A stretch of DNA of 64,000 nucleotides from Chthoniobacter flavus Ellin428 (GCF_000173075.1 NZ_ABVL01000027.1:22404-86403), one strand, 5' to 3'; shown: positions 1 through 8,472, counted from the stretch's first letter. Program-made: numbers and translations. Notes: generated by a model from the letters alone, not told the origin.

Positions 1-8
1 CTTCGCGG

Positions 9-1418
9 TTACTTCAGCAATTTCCGGATGGCGGTCTTCATCACCGCTTCGCTGCCCGGCGGGGTCCAGGCCCAACTGCCGAGATTGATGTCCAACTCGT
101 CGAAGGCGCGATCGATGGGGATGTAACCGGGGCCGCATTCGCCGTAGCCCATGACCATGACGAAGCTCTGCGGGCGGCATTCCTGGGCGAAGAGCTGGAA
201 TTCCACGTAGGCCTCGGCCGGCAGGAGCACGAGGACGTGCGCCGGGTCGAATTCGACGGCGGGCACTTCCACCTGATGCCCGCGCTTCACGCGTTCGTAC
301 CAGGCGAGTCCCATCGCGGCTTCGGAGCGGGCGAAGGGCCGCACACCTTCGGCGAGTTGTTTGCGCAGGACGGGCTCGGTGTGCTCGGGGGTGTTGCGGG
401 CGCCGAGGGGCATCATCACGAGTTTGAAGCCGGCCTGGGTGAGCGGCGTGCGCTGGGTATCTTGAAAGGAACGTTCCATGGCATCGTGCAACCGTTCGGC
501 GAGCACGCCGCGGTTTTCCGGCGCGCCGGTGTTGTATTTGCCGGCGGTGACATTACCCGCGCAACCGGTGGTGTAGATTTGCAAGGTCTCCGGGTGCGCC
601 CGCTGCATGGCGGCGCGCGCTTGCCCCGGGAAGTCGGCGGAGACTTTGCCGCCGCCGTAACTGCTCATGGGATGCACCGCGTAGTTGTGCACCGCGCAGA
701 TGGCCTTGTCGCCGTCCCAAAAGCTGAGCGTGCGCAGCCAGGGATCGATTGTGCCTTCGTCGGCATCCTGCGCTTCCGGGTCGTTGCTGCGGCTGTAGCG
801 GCCGTAGGAGAGCCGGCCGGCGCGGGTGAAGAAGCGCCGGTTGCTGGCGACGCGATCGACTTTCGCGCGGCTCGTGCCGAAGTGCGTGACCCGCACGGTG
901 TGCCGGAGACTCTCGCGCACCGCCGCGGTTACACGCTGGATGCACTCGGCGTTGTAGGCCGGCTGGCAAACGGAGGCGACTTGCACCGGCGCTTTCGGAT
1001 CCGGCGGAGGGATGTCTTTCCACGCACCGGTCGCCTCCACGTCGCGCAGCAATTTCTCCGCGTCTTCGTCCATCACCGGCGCATCGTGGGCATGCGTGGA
1101 GGTCACGAGCACGCGCTGCGGATCGGTGCCCGCGGCTTCGGCGAGCGCCTGCTTCCATTTGTCGAACGACGTCCCGCGAATCTCGCACCAATCGAACGCC
1201 ACGAGGACGAACGGTTTTTCCGCACCGAGCAGGACAAAGCCCTTCGCATACAACGGGTCCGCCACTTCGCGCGCCGGGGCGATGCCGCCACCCATGCACG
1301 GGTGCCCGAGGGGCATGGTCACATCGACGGAGAAAGTCGCGAGACGAAACTCGGCCGCCCAGGCGACGACCGTCGATGCCAGGAAAAAAGTGAGCAGCGT
1401 GATGAGTCTCGTGCGCAT
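9..1418 (-). CDS. Secreted neutral/alkaline ceramidase-like amidohydrolase
   Basis: A 469-residue protein. The ATG at 1416-1418 is preferred over the upstream in-frame start because it begins a typical signal peptide (MRTRL, a hydrophobic run, AWAA). The likely zinc-site motifs of the neutral ceramidase family are present in order: STHAHDAP (His109, His111), NYAVHP (His249), LPAEAYVEF, and a GYGECGPGYIP segment carrying the Tyr. Family members hydrolyse the N-acyl bond of ceramides outside the cell. The protein lacks the C-terminal Ig-like domain of full-length ceramidases, as is common for short planctomycete and verrucomicrobial homologues, so the substrate may differ. It is divergent from the SDR gene at 1524. 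The fold is well supported, the substrate is not. Confidence 0.75.
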   Translation of the reverse strand: MRTRLITLLTFFLASTVVAWAAEFRLATFSVDVTMPLGHPCMGGGIAPAREVADPLYAKGFVLLGAEKPFVLVAFDWCEIRGTSFDKWKQALAEAAGTDPQRVLVTSTHAHDAPVMDEDAEKLLRDVEATGAWKDIPPPDPKAPVQVASVCQPAYNAECIQRVTAAVRESLRHTVRVTHFGTSRAKVDRVASNRRFFTRAGRLSYGRYSRSNDPEAQDADEGTIDPWLRTLSFWDGDKAICAVHNYAVHPMSSYGGGKVSADFPGQARAAMQRAHPETLQIYTTGCAGNVTAGKYNTGAPENRGVLAERLHDAMERSFQDTQRTPLTQAGFKLVMMPLGARNTPEHTEPVLRKQLAEGVRPFARSEAAMGLAWYERVKRGHQVEVPAVEFDPAHVLVLLPAEAYVEFQLFAQECRPQSFVMVMGYGECGPGYIPIDRAFDELDINLGSWAWTPPGSEAVMKTAIRKLLK

Positions 1419-1523
1419 CGGGACGGGGGGAAAATTGGACTCGGTTTCTCGACAGTCAGTTGACCCGCGATGATGGAAAAACTTGGGCCGGGCCGTCCGG
1501 GCGGATACAATCGAGGCCGGACC

Positions 1524-2267
1524 ATGAATCAATCACTCAAAGGTAAACATGCACTCGTCACCGGGGGCAGCCGCGGCATCGGAGCCGCCATCGTCAAACG
1601 CCTCGCCAAAGAAGGTGCCAACGTCGCTCTCACCTACGCCAGTTCGCCGGATCGCGCGGGGCAGGTCGTGAAGGAAGCCGAGGCGTTCGGCGTGAAAGCG
1701 CTGGCCATCCAGGCCGATAGCGCGGATGCCGAGGCAGTGATCGCCGCAGTAGAACGTACGGCGGTGGAACTCGGCGGTCTCGACATTCTCGTGAACAACG
1801 CCGGCGTCGCACAGATGGCGCCGATCGATGATTTCAAGCTCAGCGATTTCGACCGCACCTTTGCGGTGAATGTCCGCGCCGTCTTTGTCGCCACCCAGGC
1901 CGCGGTGAAGCACATGAAAGAAGGCGGACGCGTCATCAACATCGGCAGCACCAATGCCGAGCGCATGCCTTTCGCTGGCGGCGCCGTCTACGCGATGAGC
2001 AAGTCCGCGCTGCAGGGGCTCGTGCAGGGCCTCTCCCGCGATCTCGGCCCGCGGGGCATTACGATCAACAACGTCCAACCCGGACCAGTGGATACAGATA
2101 TGAATCCCGCAGAGGGTGAATTCGCCGAGTCGCTCAAAAAGCTGATGGCCATTCCCCGCTACGGCCACGTCGACGAAATCGCGAGTTTCGTCGCGTATCT
2201 CGTCGGCCCCGAAGCCGGATACATCACGGGTGCAAATTTGATGATCGACGGCGGTTTCGCAGCGTAA
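1524..2267 (+). CDS. Short-chain dehydrogenase/reductase, FabG-like
   Basis: A 247-residue classical SDR. TGGSRGIG near residue 12 is the dinucleotide-binding glycine motif and NNAG near 92 stabilises the sheet. The catalytic Ser lies in NIGST, and Tyr and Lys lie in YAMSK. The C-terminus AGYITGANLMIDGGF is typical of 3-oxoacyl-ACP reductases and related sugar or alcohol dehydrogenases. The ATG at 1524 is chosen because the 18 upstream codons of the longer frame do not look coding and overlap the promoter region of the divergent ceramidase-like gene. No fatty-acid genes lie nearby, so the substrate cannot be set from context. It is probably a soluble NAD(P)H-dependent oxidoreductase. Confidence 0.85.
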   Translation: MNQSLKGKHALVTGGSRGIGAAIVKRLAKEGANVALTYASSPDRAGQVVKEAEAFGVKALAIQADSADAEAVIAAVERTAVELGGLDILVNNAGVAQMAPIDDFKLSDFDRTFAVNVRAVFVATQAAVKHMKEGGRVINIGSTNAERMPFAGGAVYAMSKSALQGLVQGLSRDLGPRGITINNVQPGPVDTDMNPAEGEFAESLKKLMAIPRYGHVDEIASFVAYLVGPEAGYITGANLMIDGGFAA

Positions 2268-2336
2268 GCCGCTAGCGCCGGAGCGGCGGGCGGCGACCGC
2301 AGAGGACTCGACGGAGGGACGCGCTATCGCGGCCCG

Positions 2337-2440
2337 TGGGAGGGCCGATCTTCAGATCGCCCGCCGTCGCGTGGGGACACCAAAAAAAACTGGCGCTGCG
2401 CGCGCTGACTTTGGTCGGCGACCTGGAGATCGCCGCTCCC
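2337..2440. repeat. Palindromic 105-bp element, copy A
   Basis: The ends GGGAG and CTCCC bracket two facing hairpins, a left arm GGCCGATC..GATCGCC and a right arm GGCGACC..GATCGCC. Between them are an A8 run and a G+C-rich inner hairpin. The same architecture, with changed but still pairing arm sequences, recurs at 8556-8661. It fills most of the 238-bp gap between the SDR gene and the convergent gene ending at 2506. It has no coding potential. Confidence 0.75.
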
Positions 2441-2505
2441 AGGGGCGCCATCCGTTGCGGCGCCCCGTTGCCGCGCTAAGATCAGGCCTGTGACCGCCGA
2501 GGCTG

Positions 2506-2877
2506 CTAAAAGGTGGTAAGGATGTCTTCCAACTCCTTCTTATTCTCTGCTTTCAAAGCAGGCACTTTGGCCTTCAGCTTTTCGTGCTTGGTCGCGACTT
2601 CATTGATCCAGCCTTCGATCTGCGTTTTCAGAGGGCCGGCGGCGCTGAGATCCTTCTTCTTCAGGAACTTTTCAAATGCCTCGTGCACCTTGGAGAGCGC
2701 GCCGAGATAATTGCGGACATTATCGAGGTCCTTCTTCGACTTCCACGCCGCCTTGGCGGTATCGAGTTTGCCGAGCGCGGGACCGACTGCGGCGTCAGCC
2801 GGTTTCCACCACGCGGATTTTTCGATGCCGGCGCCACTTTTGAGTCCGGCCCACTGAGCTTTCGTCGGGATTGCCAT
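2506..2877 (-). CDS. Small helical cytoplasmic protein of unknown function
   Basis: A 123-residue protein starting MAIPTKAQW at 2877. A GAAAGAAG purine stretch just upstream can serve as ribosome-binding site, which is why the longer upstream extension is not used. The sequence is rich in Lys, Ala, Glu and Leu, with no signal peptide and no membrane segment. Residues about 40-120 look like two or three amphipathic helices (KKDLDNVRNYLGALSKVHEAF, then a Lys-rich stretch). I do not recognise a family. It converges with the SDR gene and ends just beyond the palindromic element. Confidence 0.6.
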   Translation of the reverse strand: MAIPTKAQWAGLKSGAGIEKSAWWKPADAAVGPALGKLDTAKAAWKSKKDLDNVRNYLGALSKVHEAFEKFLKKKDLSAAGPLKTQIEGWINEVATKHEKLKAKVPALKAENKKELEDILTTF

Positions 2878-3017
2878 AACTTCTTTCGATGGTTTGAAGG
2901 TTGTCGGGAGTTTTTTTGAATTCGCGCGCCCGTAGGAACGCGCAACACGCGCGCTAGGTTGAGGCAACCGAGCAAGAAAACGAGTCATTTTCTCGCCGAA
3001 AGCACTGTGTCGACGAA

Positions 3018-3383
3018 ATGACCAGCAAACTTGACGCAAATTGCATAATCGACGGCGCTAAATTCCGCGCACGAGCACTCGCCACGAGCCTTCCCAAATT
3101 CCGCTATCATCCCGATCCCATCGCCACAGGCAGCATCGAAGCTTCCGACACGACGTGTGTTCACTGCACCTATTACAGCTGCGTGATGAACGGCTCGAAT
3201 CATCTCGCCGAGAGCGACAGCCGACCGCTCCACCTCTGCCCCGTGTGTCTGCGCAAACTCCAGTGGAGCACCGGCTTCGACGTCGTCGCGCGCTACACCG
3301 CGCTGGAGAAAGCCAGCCGCGCCGCGGGTCTGATGGATGAAGCGGAGTGGCTGAATCGCCAGCTCGAGACGCTCAGCGAATAA
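3018..3383 (+). pseudogene. Chimeric ORF: CbrC-like N-terminus fused to archaemetzincin C-terminus
   Basis: A 121-codon open frame whose two halves look like unrelated families. Residues about 25-47 (LPKFRYHPDPIATGSIEASD) match the start of the CbrC/UPF0167 family. From residue 49 on, HCTYYSCVMNGSNHLAESD followed by LHLCPVCLRKLQW is the C-terminal zinc region of archaemetzincin, a zinc metalloprotease. The HExxH catalytic helix, which should come just before HCTYY, is absent. Neither half is complete, so protease activity is not expected. The join falls at a CVHC tetrad (about nt 3155-3167), where both families have metal-binding Cys/His, which could have helped a deletion or template switch. 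Family assignments rest on remembered motifs only. An assembly deletion is the main alternative. Confidence 0.55.
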
Positions 3384-3421
3384 CTTGACTTCCGAACGAT
3401 CTCGGATGCCTTTCTCAGCGT

Positions 3422-3898
3422 ATGAAACGCGCGCTTGGGGTCTTCATCGTGTCCATCGTATTGGCCGGCCTGCCGATGGTTTCATCATCGGCCGACACCG
3501 CCAAACTCCCAGCCGCGGACCGCGAGCATCTGTTGCAGGCGAAGGACCCTCCCCTTGTTACCACCATGCATGAAATTCCCGCGGAAGTGGTCGAGGCCTG
3601 CGCGGCGGCTTCCTCGGGCGGGGGGTTCGAGCTTGCGGATGCTGGACAGCCATTTCAGGCCACCGATGTCATCATCGGCAAGCCCCTGCCGGGGAAGCGT
3701 CTGATTTGGGCCGCACGCCTGCCGGGCTATATGGTCGTGCACTACGAAAGCGGCGGCATCGCTCACTTGTATCACGTGATGGTGGTCGCGCTCGATTCCT
3801 CGAAGAAAAAGGTTCACGTCGTTTGGGCCGCCGGGGCCAGGCCGATGAAATCGTACGCGGAATTTCGCGAGACGCTGGCGACCGGGAAACTCGACTGA
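3422..3898 (+). CDS. Secreted protein of unknown function
   Basis: A 158-residue protein with an N-terminal signal peptide (MKRALGVFIVSIVLAGLPMVSSSA, cleavage probably near residue 24). The mature part is about 134 residues of mixed alpha/beta character. It ends in a strand-rich region (LIWAARLPGYMVVHYE, HLYHVMVVALD, VHVVWAAG) and a short helix. There are no catalytic motifs that I recognise, and Cys59 is the only cysteine. It stands alone between the chimeric ORF and the convergent DGPF/ECF cluster. A periplasmic location is likely from the signal peptide. No function can be assigned. Confidence 0.7.
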   Translation: MKRALGVFIVSIVLAGLPMVSSSADTAKLPAADREHLLQAKDPPLVTTMHEIPAEVVEACAAASSGGGFELADAGQPFQATDVIIGKPLPGKRLIWAARLPGYMVVHYESGGIAHLYHVMVVALDSSKKKVHVVWAAGARPMKSYAEFRETLATGKLD

Positions 3899-4007
3899 TG
3901 GGCTTCCTTATTCTCGCTAGAGCATAGAGGCCCGGCGCTGGGGGTAACGGAAAGAGACGCATTCGCGTCCCCTTCCATTTTCCCAATTAGGCAGAGCCTC
4001 GTCGTGG

Positions 4008-4403
4008 CTATCTCCCTTGCCCACTCCGCCGTTGCTCGCTCTGGCGAACCATCTCGCCGAGATCGGCCGCGGGGCGAATCTCGAAGGGCCCCGCCTTCAC
4101 GCCGGGATGTTTCGACATCAACTGGATGGCGTGGTTGAGATCGCGCGCTTCGAGAATCAGGATGCCGCCGAGCTGCTCTTTGGTCTCGGCATAGGGTCCG
4201 TCGGTTACCACCGCCTTGCCGTCTTTCCAGCGCAAAGTCACAGCCGCTTCCGAACCCTGCAACGCTTCGCCCCCGGCGAAGTGGCCGTTCTTTCGCAGTT
4301 CGTCGTCGTAGGAGAAGCATTCATCGAGCATCGACTGCTGCTCGCTGGGTGACATCGTTTCAAATTTCTGCGGCTCGATATAGCCGAGGCATACGTACTT
4401 CAT
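4008..4403 (-). CDS. YCII/DGPF-domain protein, last gene of the ECF42 module
   Basis: A 131-residue member of the YCII-related (DGPF) superfamily. It begins MKYVCLGYIEP and carries the family box as VTDGPYAETKEQLGG at about residues 70-84, followed by GGILILEARDLNHAIQLMSKHP and a typical GPFEIRP end. YCII domains are small ferredoxin-like dimers; some are dehydrochlorinases or lactonases, but most have no known reaction. It lies 39 bp downstream of a second DGPF gene and in the same direction as the ECF42-type sigma factor, the arrangement known for this family in many phyla. Probably cotranscribed from upstream of 6205. Confidence 0.85.
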   Translation of the reverse strand: MKYVCLGYIEPQKFETMSPSEQQSMLDECFSYDDELRKNGHFAGGEALQGSEAAVTLRWKDGKAVVTDGPYAETKEQLGGILILEARDLNHAIQLMSKHPGVKAGPFEIRPAADLGEMVRQSEQRRSGQGR

Positions 4404-4442
4404 GGTGATTCCTTTCGTGAATGATTGGGTGATTGGGAATGA

Positions 4443-4856
4443 TCAGCACTTCGCTTCGCCCTGGCAGTGCTCGGCCCCCTCGGACATCTCGCGCACTTCC
4501 ATTTCCCCCTCGTACTTCGGACCGAGGACATCCAGATGGATCTGCATGAAATCCTCGCCCATCCTGATCGCTTCCGCGAGGGAAGACGCCTGCAGGATGG
4601 CATAACCGCCGATCACTTCCTTCGATTCGATGAAGGGACCGTCGGTCACGCTCAATTTGCCTTTCGCCGCCTTGATCCGAGCCCCTTTCGCCAAGGGAAG
4701 CAATCCACCGGTATCGAGCAAGGTGCGCTCTCCAGCCATTTTCCCCGCCAATTTCCCGATCGCCTCCAACAACTCCGGGAGAGGTGGCTGACCCGCGTCA
4801 TAGTTCCGACGAAATTCGGAGTCCTCGGTGAGTTTCACTATCATCATGTATCGCAT
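4443..4856 (-). CDS. DGPF-domain protein, second gene of the ECF42 module
   Basis: A 137-residue YCII/DGPF protein. The ATG at 4854-4856 (MRYMMIVKLTEDSEF) is chosen because the longer upstream frame runs back into the sigma-factor gene without homology. The eponymous DGPF motif is intact in LSVTDGPFIESKEVIGGYAI, and the C-terminus (MQIHLDVLGPKYEGEMEVR) is typical. It sits 101 bp after the sigma gene and 39 bp before the next DGPF gene. ECF42 factors in other bacteria are known to control neighbouring DGPF genes, so this is the likely direct target. Its biochemical role is unknown. Confidence 0.85.
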   Translation of the reverse strand: MRYMMIVKLTEDSEFRRNYDAGQPPLPELLEAIGKLAGKMAGERTLLDTGGLLPLAKGARIKAAKGKLSVTDGPFIESKEVIGGYAILQASSLAEAIRMGEDFMQIHLDVLGPKYEGEMEVREMSEGAEHCQGEAKC

Positions 4857-4957
4857 ATTTACTTTCTGATTCGTTGGTTGATTGCCTGGTCTCGAGGGAC
4901 CGTTCGACAGCTGGTCGATTGGGATTTCCAAAATTCGACAGCCTTTCCAAAAAAATT

Positions 4958-6205
4958 TCAGCCCAATTCCCGCAATCGGTTTTCGAGAAAGCGGCGTTCG
5001 GGTTCCTGCACGGTGAGGGCCAGGGCTTTTTCGTAGGACGTGCGCGCCTCCTCCACTCTGCCAAGCCGGCGACACAAATCCGCCCGGGCGGAATGAGCGA
5101 GGTGGTAATCCGCCAATTCACCGCGCGCCAGCAGCGCATCCACCAGGATCAGGCCCGCCTCCGGCCCGTCGCGCATGGCTACGGCGACGGCGCGGTTGAG
5201 CTCGATCACCGGCGAAGGTTCAATACGAGCAAGCGCCCCGTAGAGTGCGACGATCTGCGGCCAATCCGTCGCCGCGGCCGCCGGCGCCTCGGCGTGCACC
5301 GCGGCGATGGCCGCTTGCAGCGTATAGGGACCGAACCGGCGCGACCTCAGCGCCCGCTCCACCAATGCGACACCCTCCTCAATGCGCTCGCGATCCCAGA
5401 GCGAGCGATTCTGGCTTTCCAACAAGATCAACTCGCCGGTCGGTGAAGTGCGCGAGGCGCGCCGTGATTCCTGCAAAAGCATGAGGGCCAGGAGTCCCAT
5501 GACTTCCGGCTCCGGCAGCAATTCCTGCAGCAGCCGCCCGAGCCGAATCGCTTCCCTCGAAAGATCCGGCCGGGTGAGCGTGGCGCCCGAGGACGCCGAG
5601 TAGCCTTCGTTGAATACGAGATAGATGACATGCAGCACGGCGCCCAATCGCTCCGCCAGTTCCGCGGGCGACGGCACCTGATACGGAATGCGCGCCTCGC
5701 GAATCTTCGACTTCGCCCGCACAATGCGCTGGGCCAGTGTCGGCGGAGTGGTGAGAAAAGCGCGGGCGATTTCCTCGGTGGTCAAGCCGCACACCTCGCG
5801 CAAGGTCAGCGCCACGCGCGCCTCCGGGGCCAATGCCGGATGACAGCAGGTAAAGATCAGGCGCAACCGATCATCCGGCACGCTTTCGTCTTCCGCCGGT
5901 CCGGAACTGGATTGCGCCTCGATCTCCTCGGCGATCTTCTCCTGCGACGCATCAAACCGGGCCCGGCGCCGTAGGGCGTCGATGGCCTTGAAGCGTCCCG
6001 TGGAAACGAGCCAGGCCCGCGGATTCTCGGGAATGCCTTCCTTCAGCCAACGATCGAGCGCCGCGGTGAAGGCATCCTGCATCGCATCCTCCGCGAGATC
6101 GAAATCCCCCAGCAGACGGATGAGCGTAGCCAAAATCCGCCCCGACTCCGCCCGGTAAACGGAGTCGAGCTGGGCACGGATTTCCTCGGCGGGGTTCTCA
6201 GACAT
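4958..6205 (-). CDS. ECF42-type RNA polymerase sigma factor with C-terminal extension
   Basis: A 415-residue sigma-70-family protein, about twice the length of a normal ECF sigma factor. Region 2 is near residues 15-80 (LLGDFDLAEDAMQDAFTAA, then NPRAWLVSTGRFKAID). Region 4 is near 125-180 (REVCGLTTEEIARAFLTTPP). After that comes a long TPR/DUF6596-like helical extension to the end (including VIYLVFNEGYSAS and ARADLCRRLGRVEEARTSYEKA). This architecture defines the ECF42 group, which lacks an anti-sigma factor and uses the extension for control. The two DGPF genes follow in the same direction, completing the expected operon. No anti-sigma gene is seen next to it. Confidence 0.9.
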   Translation of the reverse strand: MSENPAEEIRAQLDSVYRAESGRILATLIRLLGDFDLAEDAMQDAFTAALDRWLKEGIPENPRAWLVSTGRFKAIDALRRRARFDASQEKIAEEIEAQSSSGPAEDESVPDDRLRLIFTCCHPALAPEARVALTLREVCGLTTEEIARAFLTTPPTLAQRIVRAKSKIREARIPYQVPSPAELAERLGAVLHVIYLVFNEGYSASSGATLTRPDLSREAIRLGRLLQELLPEPEVMGLLALMLLQESRRASRTSPTGELILLESQNRSLWDRERIEEGVALVERALRSRRFGPYTLQAAIAAVHAEAPAAAATDWPQIVALYGALARIEPSPVIELNRAVAVAMRDGPEAGLILVDALLARGELADYHLAHSARADLCRRLGRVEEARTSYEKALALTVQEPERRFLENRLRELG

Positions 6206-6230
6206 GCACGATGAAGAAAGGGAGGCGAGC

Positions 6231-6437
6231 CTACAAATCTTCTTCGGTCAATTCCGCAATCTTCATTAATGACTTCAACAACCCGATTTTCAACGGCTGG
6301 TTCCCATGAATGGGAATGACGATACGCTCACGATGACCGACTTTCGTGAACACGTGGTGACTGCCTTTCACTCGGCTCAACGTCCATCCATGCACTTCGA
6401 TAATACGCGCCAAGTCCTTTCCGTTGACCTGTTTCAC
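6231..6437 (-). CDS. hicA: HicA-family mRNA interferase toxin
   Basis: A 68-residue toxin starting at the GTG at 6435-6437 (VKQVNGKDLARIIEVHGW). The start overlaps the hicB stop by four bases (GTGA), showing translational coupling. The HicA double-stranded-RNA-binding-like fold is indicated by the GKDL..I..HGW opening, the catalytic-type His in RVKGSHHVF, and the ending PIHGNQPLKIGLLKSLMKIA. HicA toxins cleave mRNA when freed from HicB. The longer frame to 6566 is only an extension into hicB. Antitoxin-first order is an accepted variant. Confidence 0.85.
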   Translation of the reverse strand: MKQVNGKDLARIIEVHGWTLSRVKGSHHVFTKVGHRERIVIPIHGNQPLKIGLLKSLMKIAELTEEDL

Positions 6438-6637
6438 ACCACTAATTCCAAAATCTGATCCTCGGCACTCAGAGCATCTTGCGGAACTCCCGCCTCCAGC
6501 CAGAGTTCCACGGCTTCCTTCAAATTGGCCCGTAGTTCTTCCATCGTCTCGCCTTGACTCACACACCCAGGCAAAGCAGGCACTTCAGCCCAAAAGCCAC
6601 CCTCTTCCGCTTTGTGGATCACCGCTCGAATATTCAT
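6434..6637 (-). CDS. hicB: HicB-family antitoxin
   Basis: A 67-residue protein with the HicB partial RNase H fold: MNIRAVIHKAEEGGFWAEVPALPGCVSQG, with the conserved PALPGC motif, then MEELRANLKEAVELWLE. It is short and lacks the C-terminal DNA-binding domain of longer HicBs, so autoregulation would have to occur another way. It precedes and overlaps hicA. Its promoter should lie in the A+T-richer 90 bp between 6638 and 6728, shared with the divergent phosphatase gene. Confidence 0.85.
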   Translation of the reverse strand: MNIRAVIHKAEEGGFWAEVPALPGCVSQGETMEELRANLKEAVELWLEAGVPQDALSAEDQILELVV

Positions 6638-6728
6638 GGATTAAGCATCTAACAGAAATCTCCTGTTCGGCAAATCATGGTCTTTTGTCGAAGACCGATT
6701 TGCAGACAGTGTTATAGACGATTCTCGA

Positions 6729-7094
6729 ATGCACAACCAACGTCTGAAAGTGCTCTTCGTCTGCGCGATGAACAAACAACGCAGCGCGACGGCGGAACGG
6801 ATCTATCGCAACGACCCGCGGGTCGAGGTCCGCTCGGCCGGCGTGCGGGCGGATGCGAATCGCCGGGTGAGTGAAGCGGACCTGCGCTGGGCGGACATCG
6901 TCTTCGCCATGGAGCGAAGCCACAAACGCTGGATCACCGAGCGTTTCGAAGGCCTTGAGCTGCCGCTCATCGACGTGCTCGAGATCCCGGATGATTTTGA
7001 ATTCATGGACCCGGACTTGCAGGAAATGCTGCGGATGATGCTCGATCCGGAGATTGATCGACTGATCCAAAATCGCGATGCCCAATCGTTCTGA
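6729..7094 (+). CDS. Low-molecular-weight protein tyrosine phosphatase-like protein
   Basis: A 121-residue protein. Its N-terminus VLFVCAMNKQRSATAE contains the Cys-x5-Arg-Ser phosphate-binding loop of LMW-PTP/arsenate-reductase folds (Cys12, Arg18). The downstream Asp in LPLIDVLEIPDDFEFMDP may be the general acid. It is shorter than typical LMW-PTPs (about 150 residues) but matches a compact family annotated as protein tyrosine phosphatase. It overlaps the next gene by 17 bp, suggesting cotranscription with the unknown gene and the ATP-grasp gene that follow. Confidence 0.8.
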   Translation: MHNQRLKVLFVCAMNKQRSATAERIYRNDPRVEVRSAGVRADANRRVSEADLRWADIVFAMERSHKRWITERFEGLELPLIDVLEIPDDFEFMDPDLQEMLRMMLDPEIDRLIQNRDAQSF

Positions 7095-7620
7095 TCATAC
7101 CTTGCGAGACGCCGAGGATGCGATCCACAGCAGACTGATTGCGGAACACTTTCAAGGTCAACTGCACTACGACGCGAGCGAAGTCATGGAGACGGATCGT
7201 TGGTGGTACATTCCATTTCGCTGGGTCGGATGCGCCAGCATAATTGTCAACAAAGACGACCTCTATGTAAACTGGCTCGGGTCAGCGATAAAACTGCAAG
7301 ACTGCATCTGGGGACACGATCGAGGCGTGTATTGCGATTGGGTCGATTTTACTTTCGCGACCGACACCGACATGAACGTCGTGCGGCGCCTGATCAGACG
7401 ATTCCAGCACATGTGCCCGCGCGCAAATGAGACAAAGCGGCTGGAGCCCGTCTGGTATCGCGAGTCTGAAATCGCCTCGGCTGTGGCGACCCAGTTCCCG
7501 GTTTTTCGGCGGCACTTCGCCTGGTTTGCCATTCCCGAATTGAGGGCCGCCTCCGAAGAAGGACTGCAGTTCAGTTGCCTGCTTATGTCACGCGCGGAGC
7601 TGGGAACCGACGGAAGCTGA
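7078..7620 (+). CDS. Protein of unknown function in the phosphatase/ATP-grasp cluster
   Basis: A 180-residue soluble protein with no signal peptide or membrane span. It is unusually rich in Trp (RWWYIPFRWVG, YVNWLG, CIWGHD, DWVDF). It starts inside the end of the phosphatase gene and stops five bases before the ATP-grasp start, so the three are likely one transcript. No family is recognised. The aromatic beta-rich first half and basic second half (RRLIRRFQHM) give no secure clue to function. Confidence 0.65.
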   Translation: MPNRSDHTLRDAEDAIHSRLIAEHFQGQLHYDASEVMETDRWWYIPFRWVGCASIIVNKDDLYVNWLGSAIKLQDCIWGHDRGVYCDWVDFTFATDTDMNVVRRLIRRFQHMCPRANETKRLEPVWYRESEIASAVATQFPVFRRHFAWFAIPELRAASEEGLQFSCLLMSRAELGTDGS

Positions 7621-7625
7621 GGTAG

Positions 7626-8472
7626 ATGTGGGTTCGCCGGGAGACGCCGGGCAAAATGAAATTCGATCCCGATGATTGTTGTGTGCTGAACGGAGGCGAT
7701 GGCGCGTGGGCCTTTGCATCGTTGGCGGAACAGCTTTCGTCGACGTTGGGGATTCCGATTTCGGAACGGGCACAGGGCTTCAACTATGTGCTGCACCTCG
7801 ATTCAATCGAGACGGATTTTGCCGGCGAGTCTTTCATCCCGTTATCCGCCATCCGTACCGCCGCGGACAAACGACAGACGGCGGCCGCGTTTGCACGGCA
7901 TTCGGTCCCGACACCCCGCACGCGGTTGCTGGAGAGTTTCGATGAAGTGACGCGATTCGTCCCCGCGAATCCCCAAAGCGAATGGTGCCTAAAATATCCG
8001 ACGGGCTGCGGTGCGAATGGGCATCGATTGATTGGCACCGATTCCGGCGAACCTCCGAATTGGCCGCGTCCGTTTGTCGTGCAGGAATTTATCCGCTTGG
8101 AGCGTCCCGAGGTTTACCGACTCTACGGCGCGGGTGGTGAGCTTTTTGGCTGGGTGGCGCGGCGTTTTCCGGAAGGAACGCACCCATCCCCGTGGGTCGC
8201 CCATGCACGTGGCGCACGCTATGAGCTGGCGGGCGATGCGCCTCAACAGGCGATCGACGTCGCGACCGCAGCTCTTCAGGCGGCGGGACTCCTCGCATCC
8301 TTTGGGTTGCGTCGATTTGCTCAAGCGGTCCTCCGGCGAGTGGGTGGCACTGGAAGTGGGGACGGATGGAATTTACAACCACGTCGACCGCGACCTCAAT
8401 ATCCCGAGCCTGGAGAGAGACTTGTTGGATCGTATCGCCGATGCCTTTCGGCGGTGGGTTCGCGAGGGCTGA
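7626..8472 (+). CDS. ATP-grasp domain protein, frame broken by one base near 8301
   Basis: About 282 residues if one base is removed. The first part reads KRQTAAAFARHSVPTPRT (ATP-grasp opening, residues about 78-97), EWCLKYPTGCGANGHRLIG (Lys and Gly-rich loop) and FVVQEFIR. The last part, in the next frame, reads CVDLLKRSSGEWVALEVGT then NHVDRD, matching the metal-binding end of ATP-grasp ligases, and stops at 8472. Reducing TTT at 8301-8303 to TT joins both parts cleanly. The uncorrected frame runs on to 8534 with no homology. The substrate is unknown. A GAGGTAG sequence precedes the ATG at 7626. It follows the phosphatase-like and Trp-rich genes. Confidence 0.65.

Noticed and set aside
237..1463. 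408-codon plus-strand frame opposite the ceramidase-like gene
   Set aside because: The composition is shadow-like (His, Arg, Gly, Ala), and the minus strand carries conserved ceramidase motifs.
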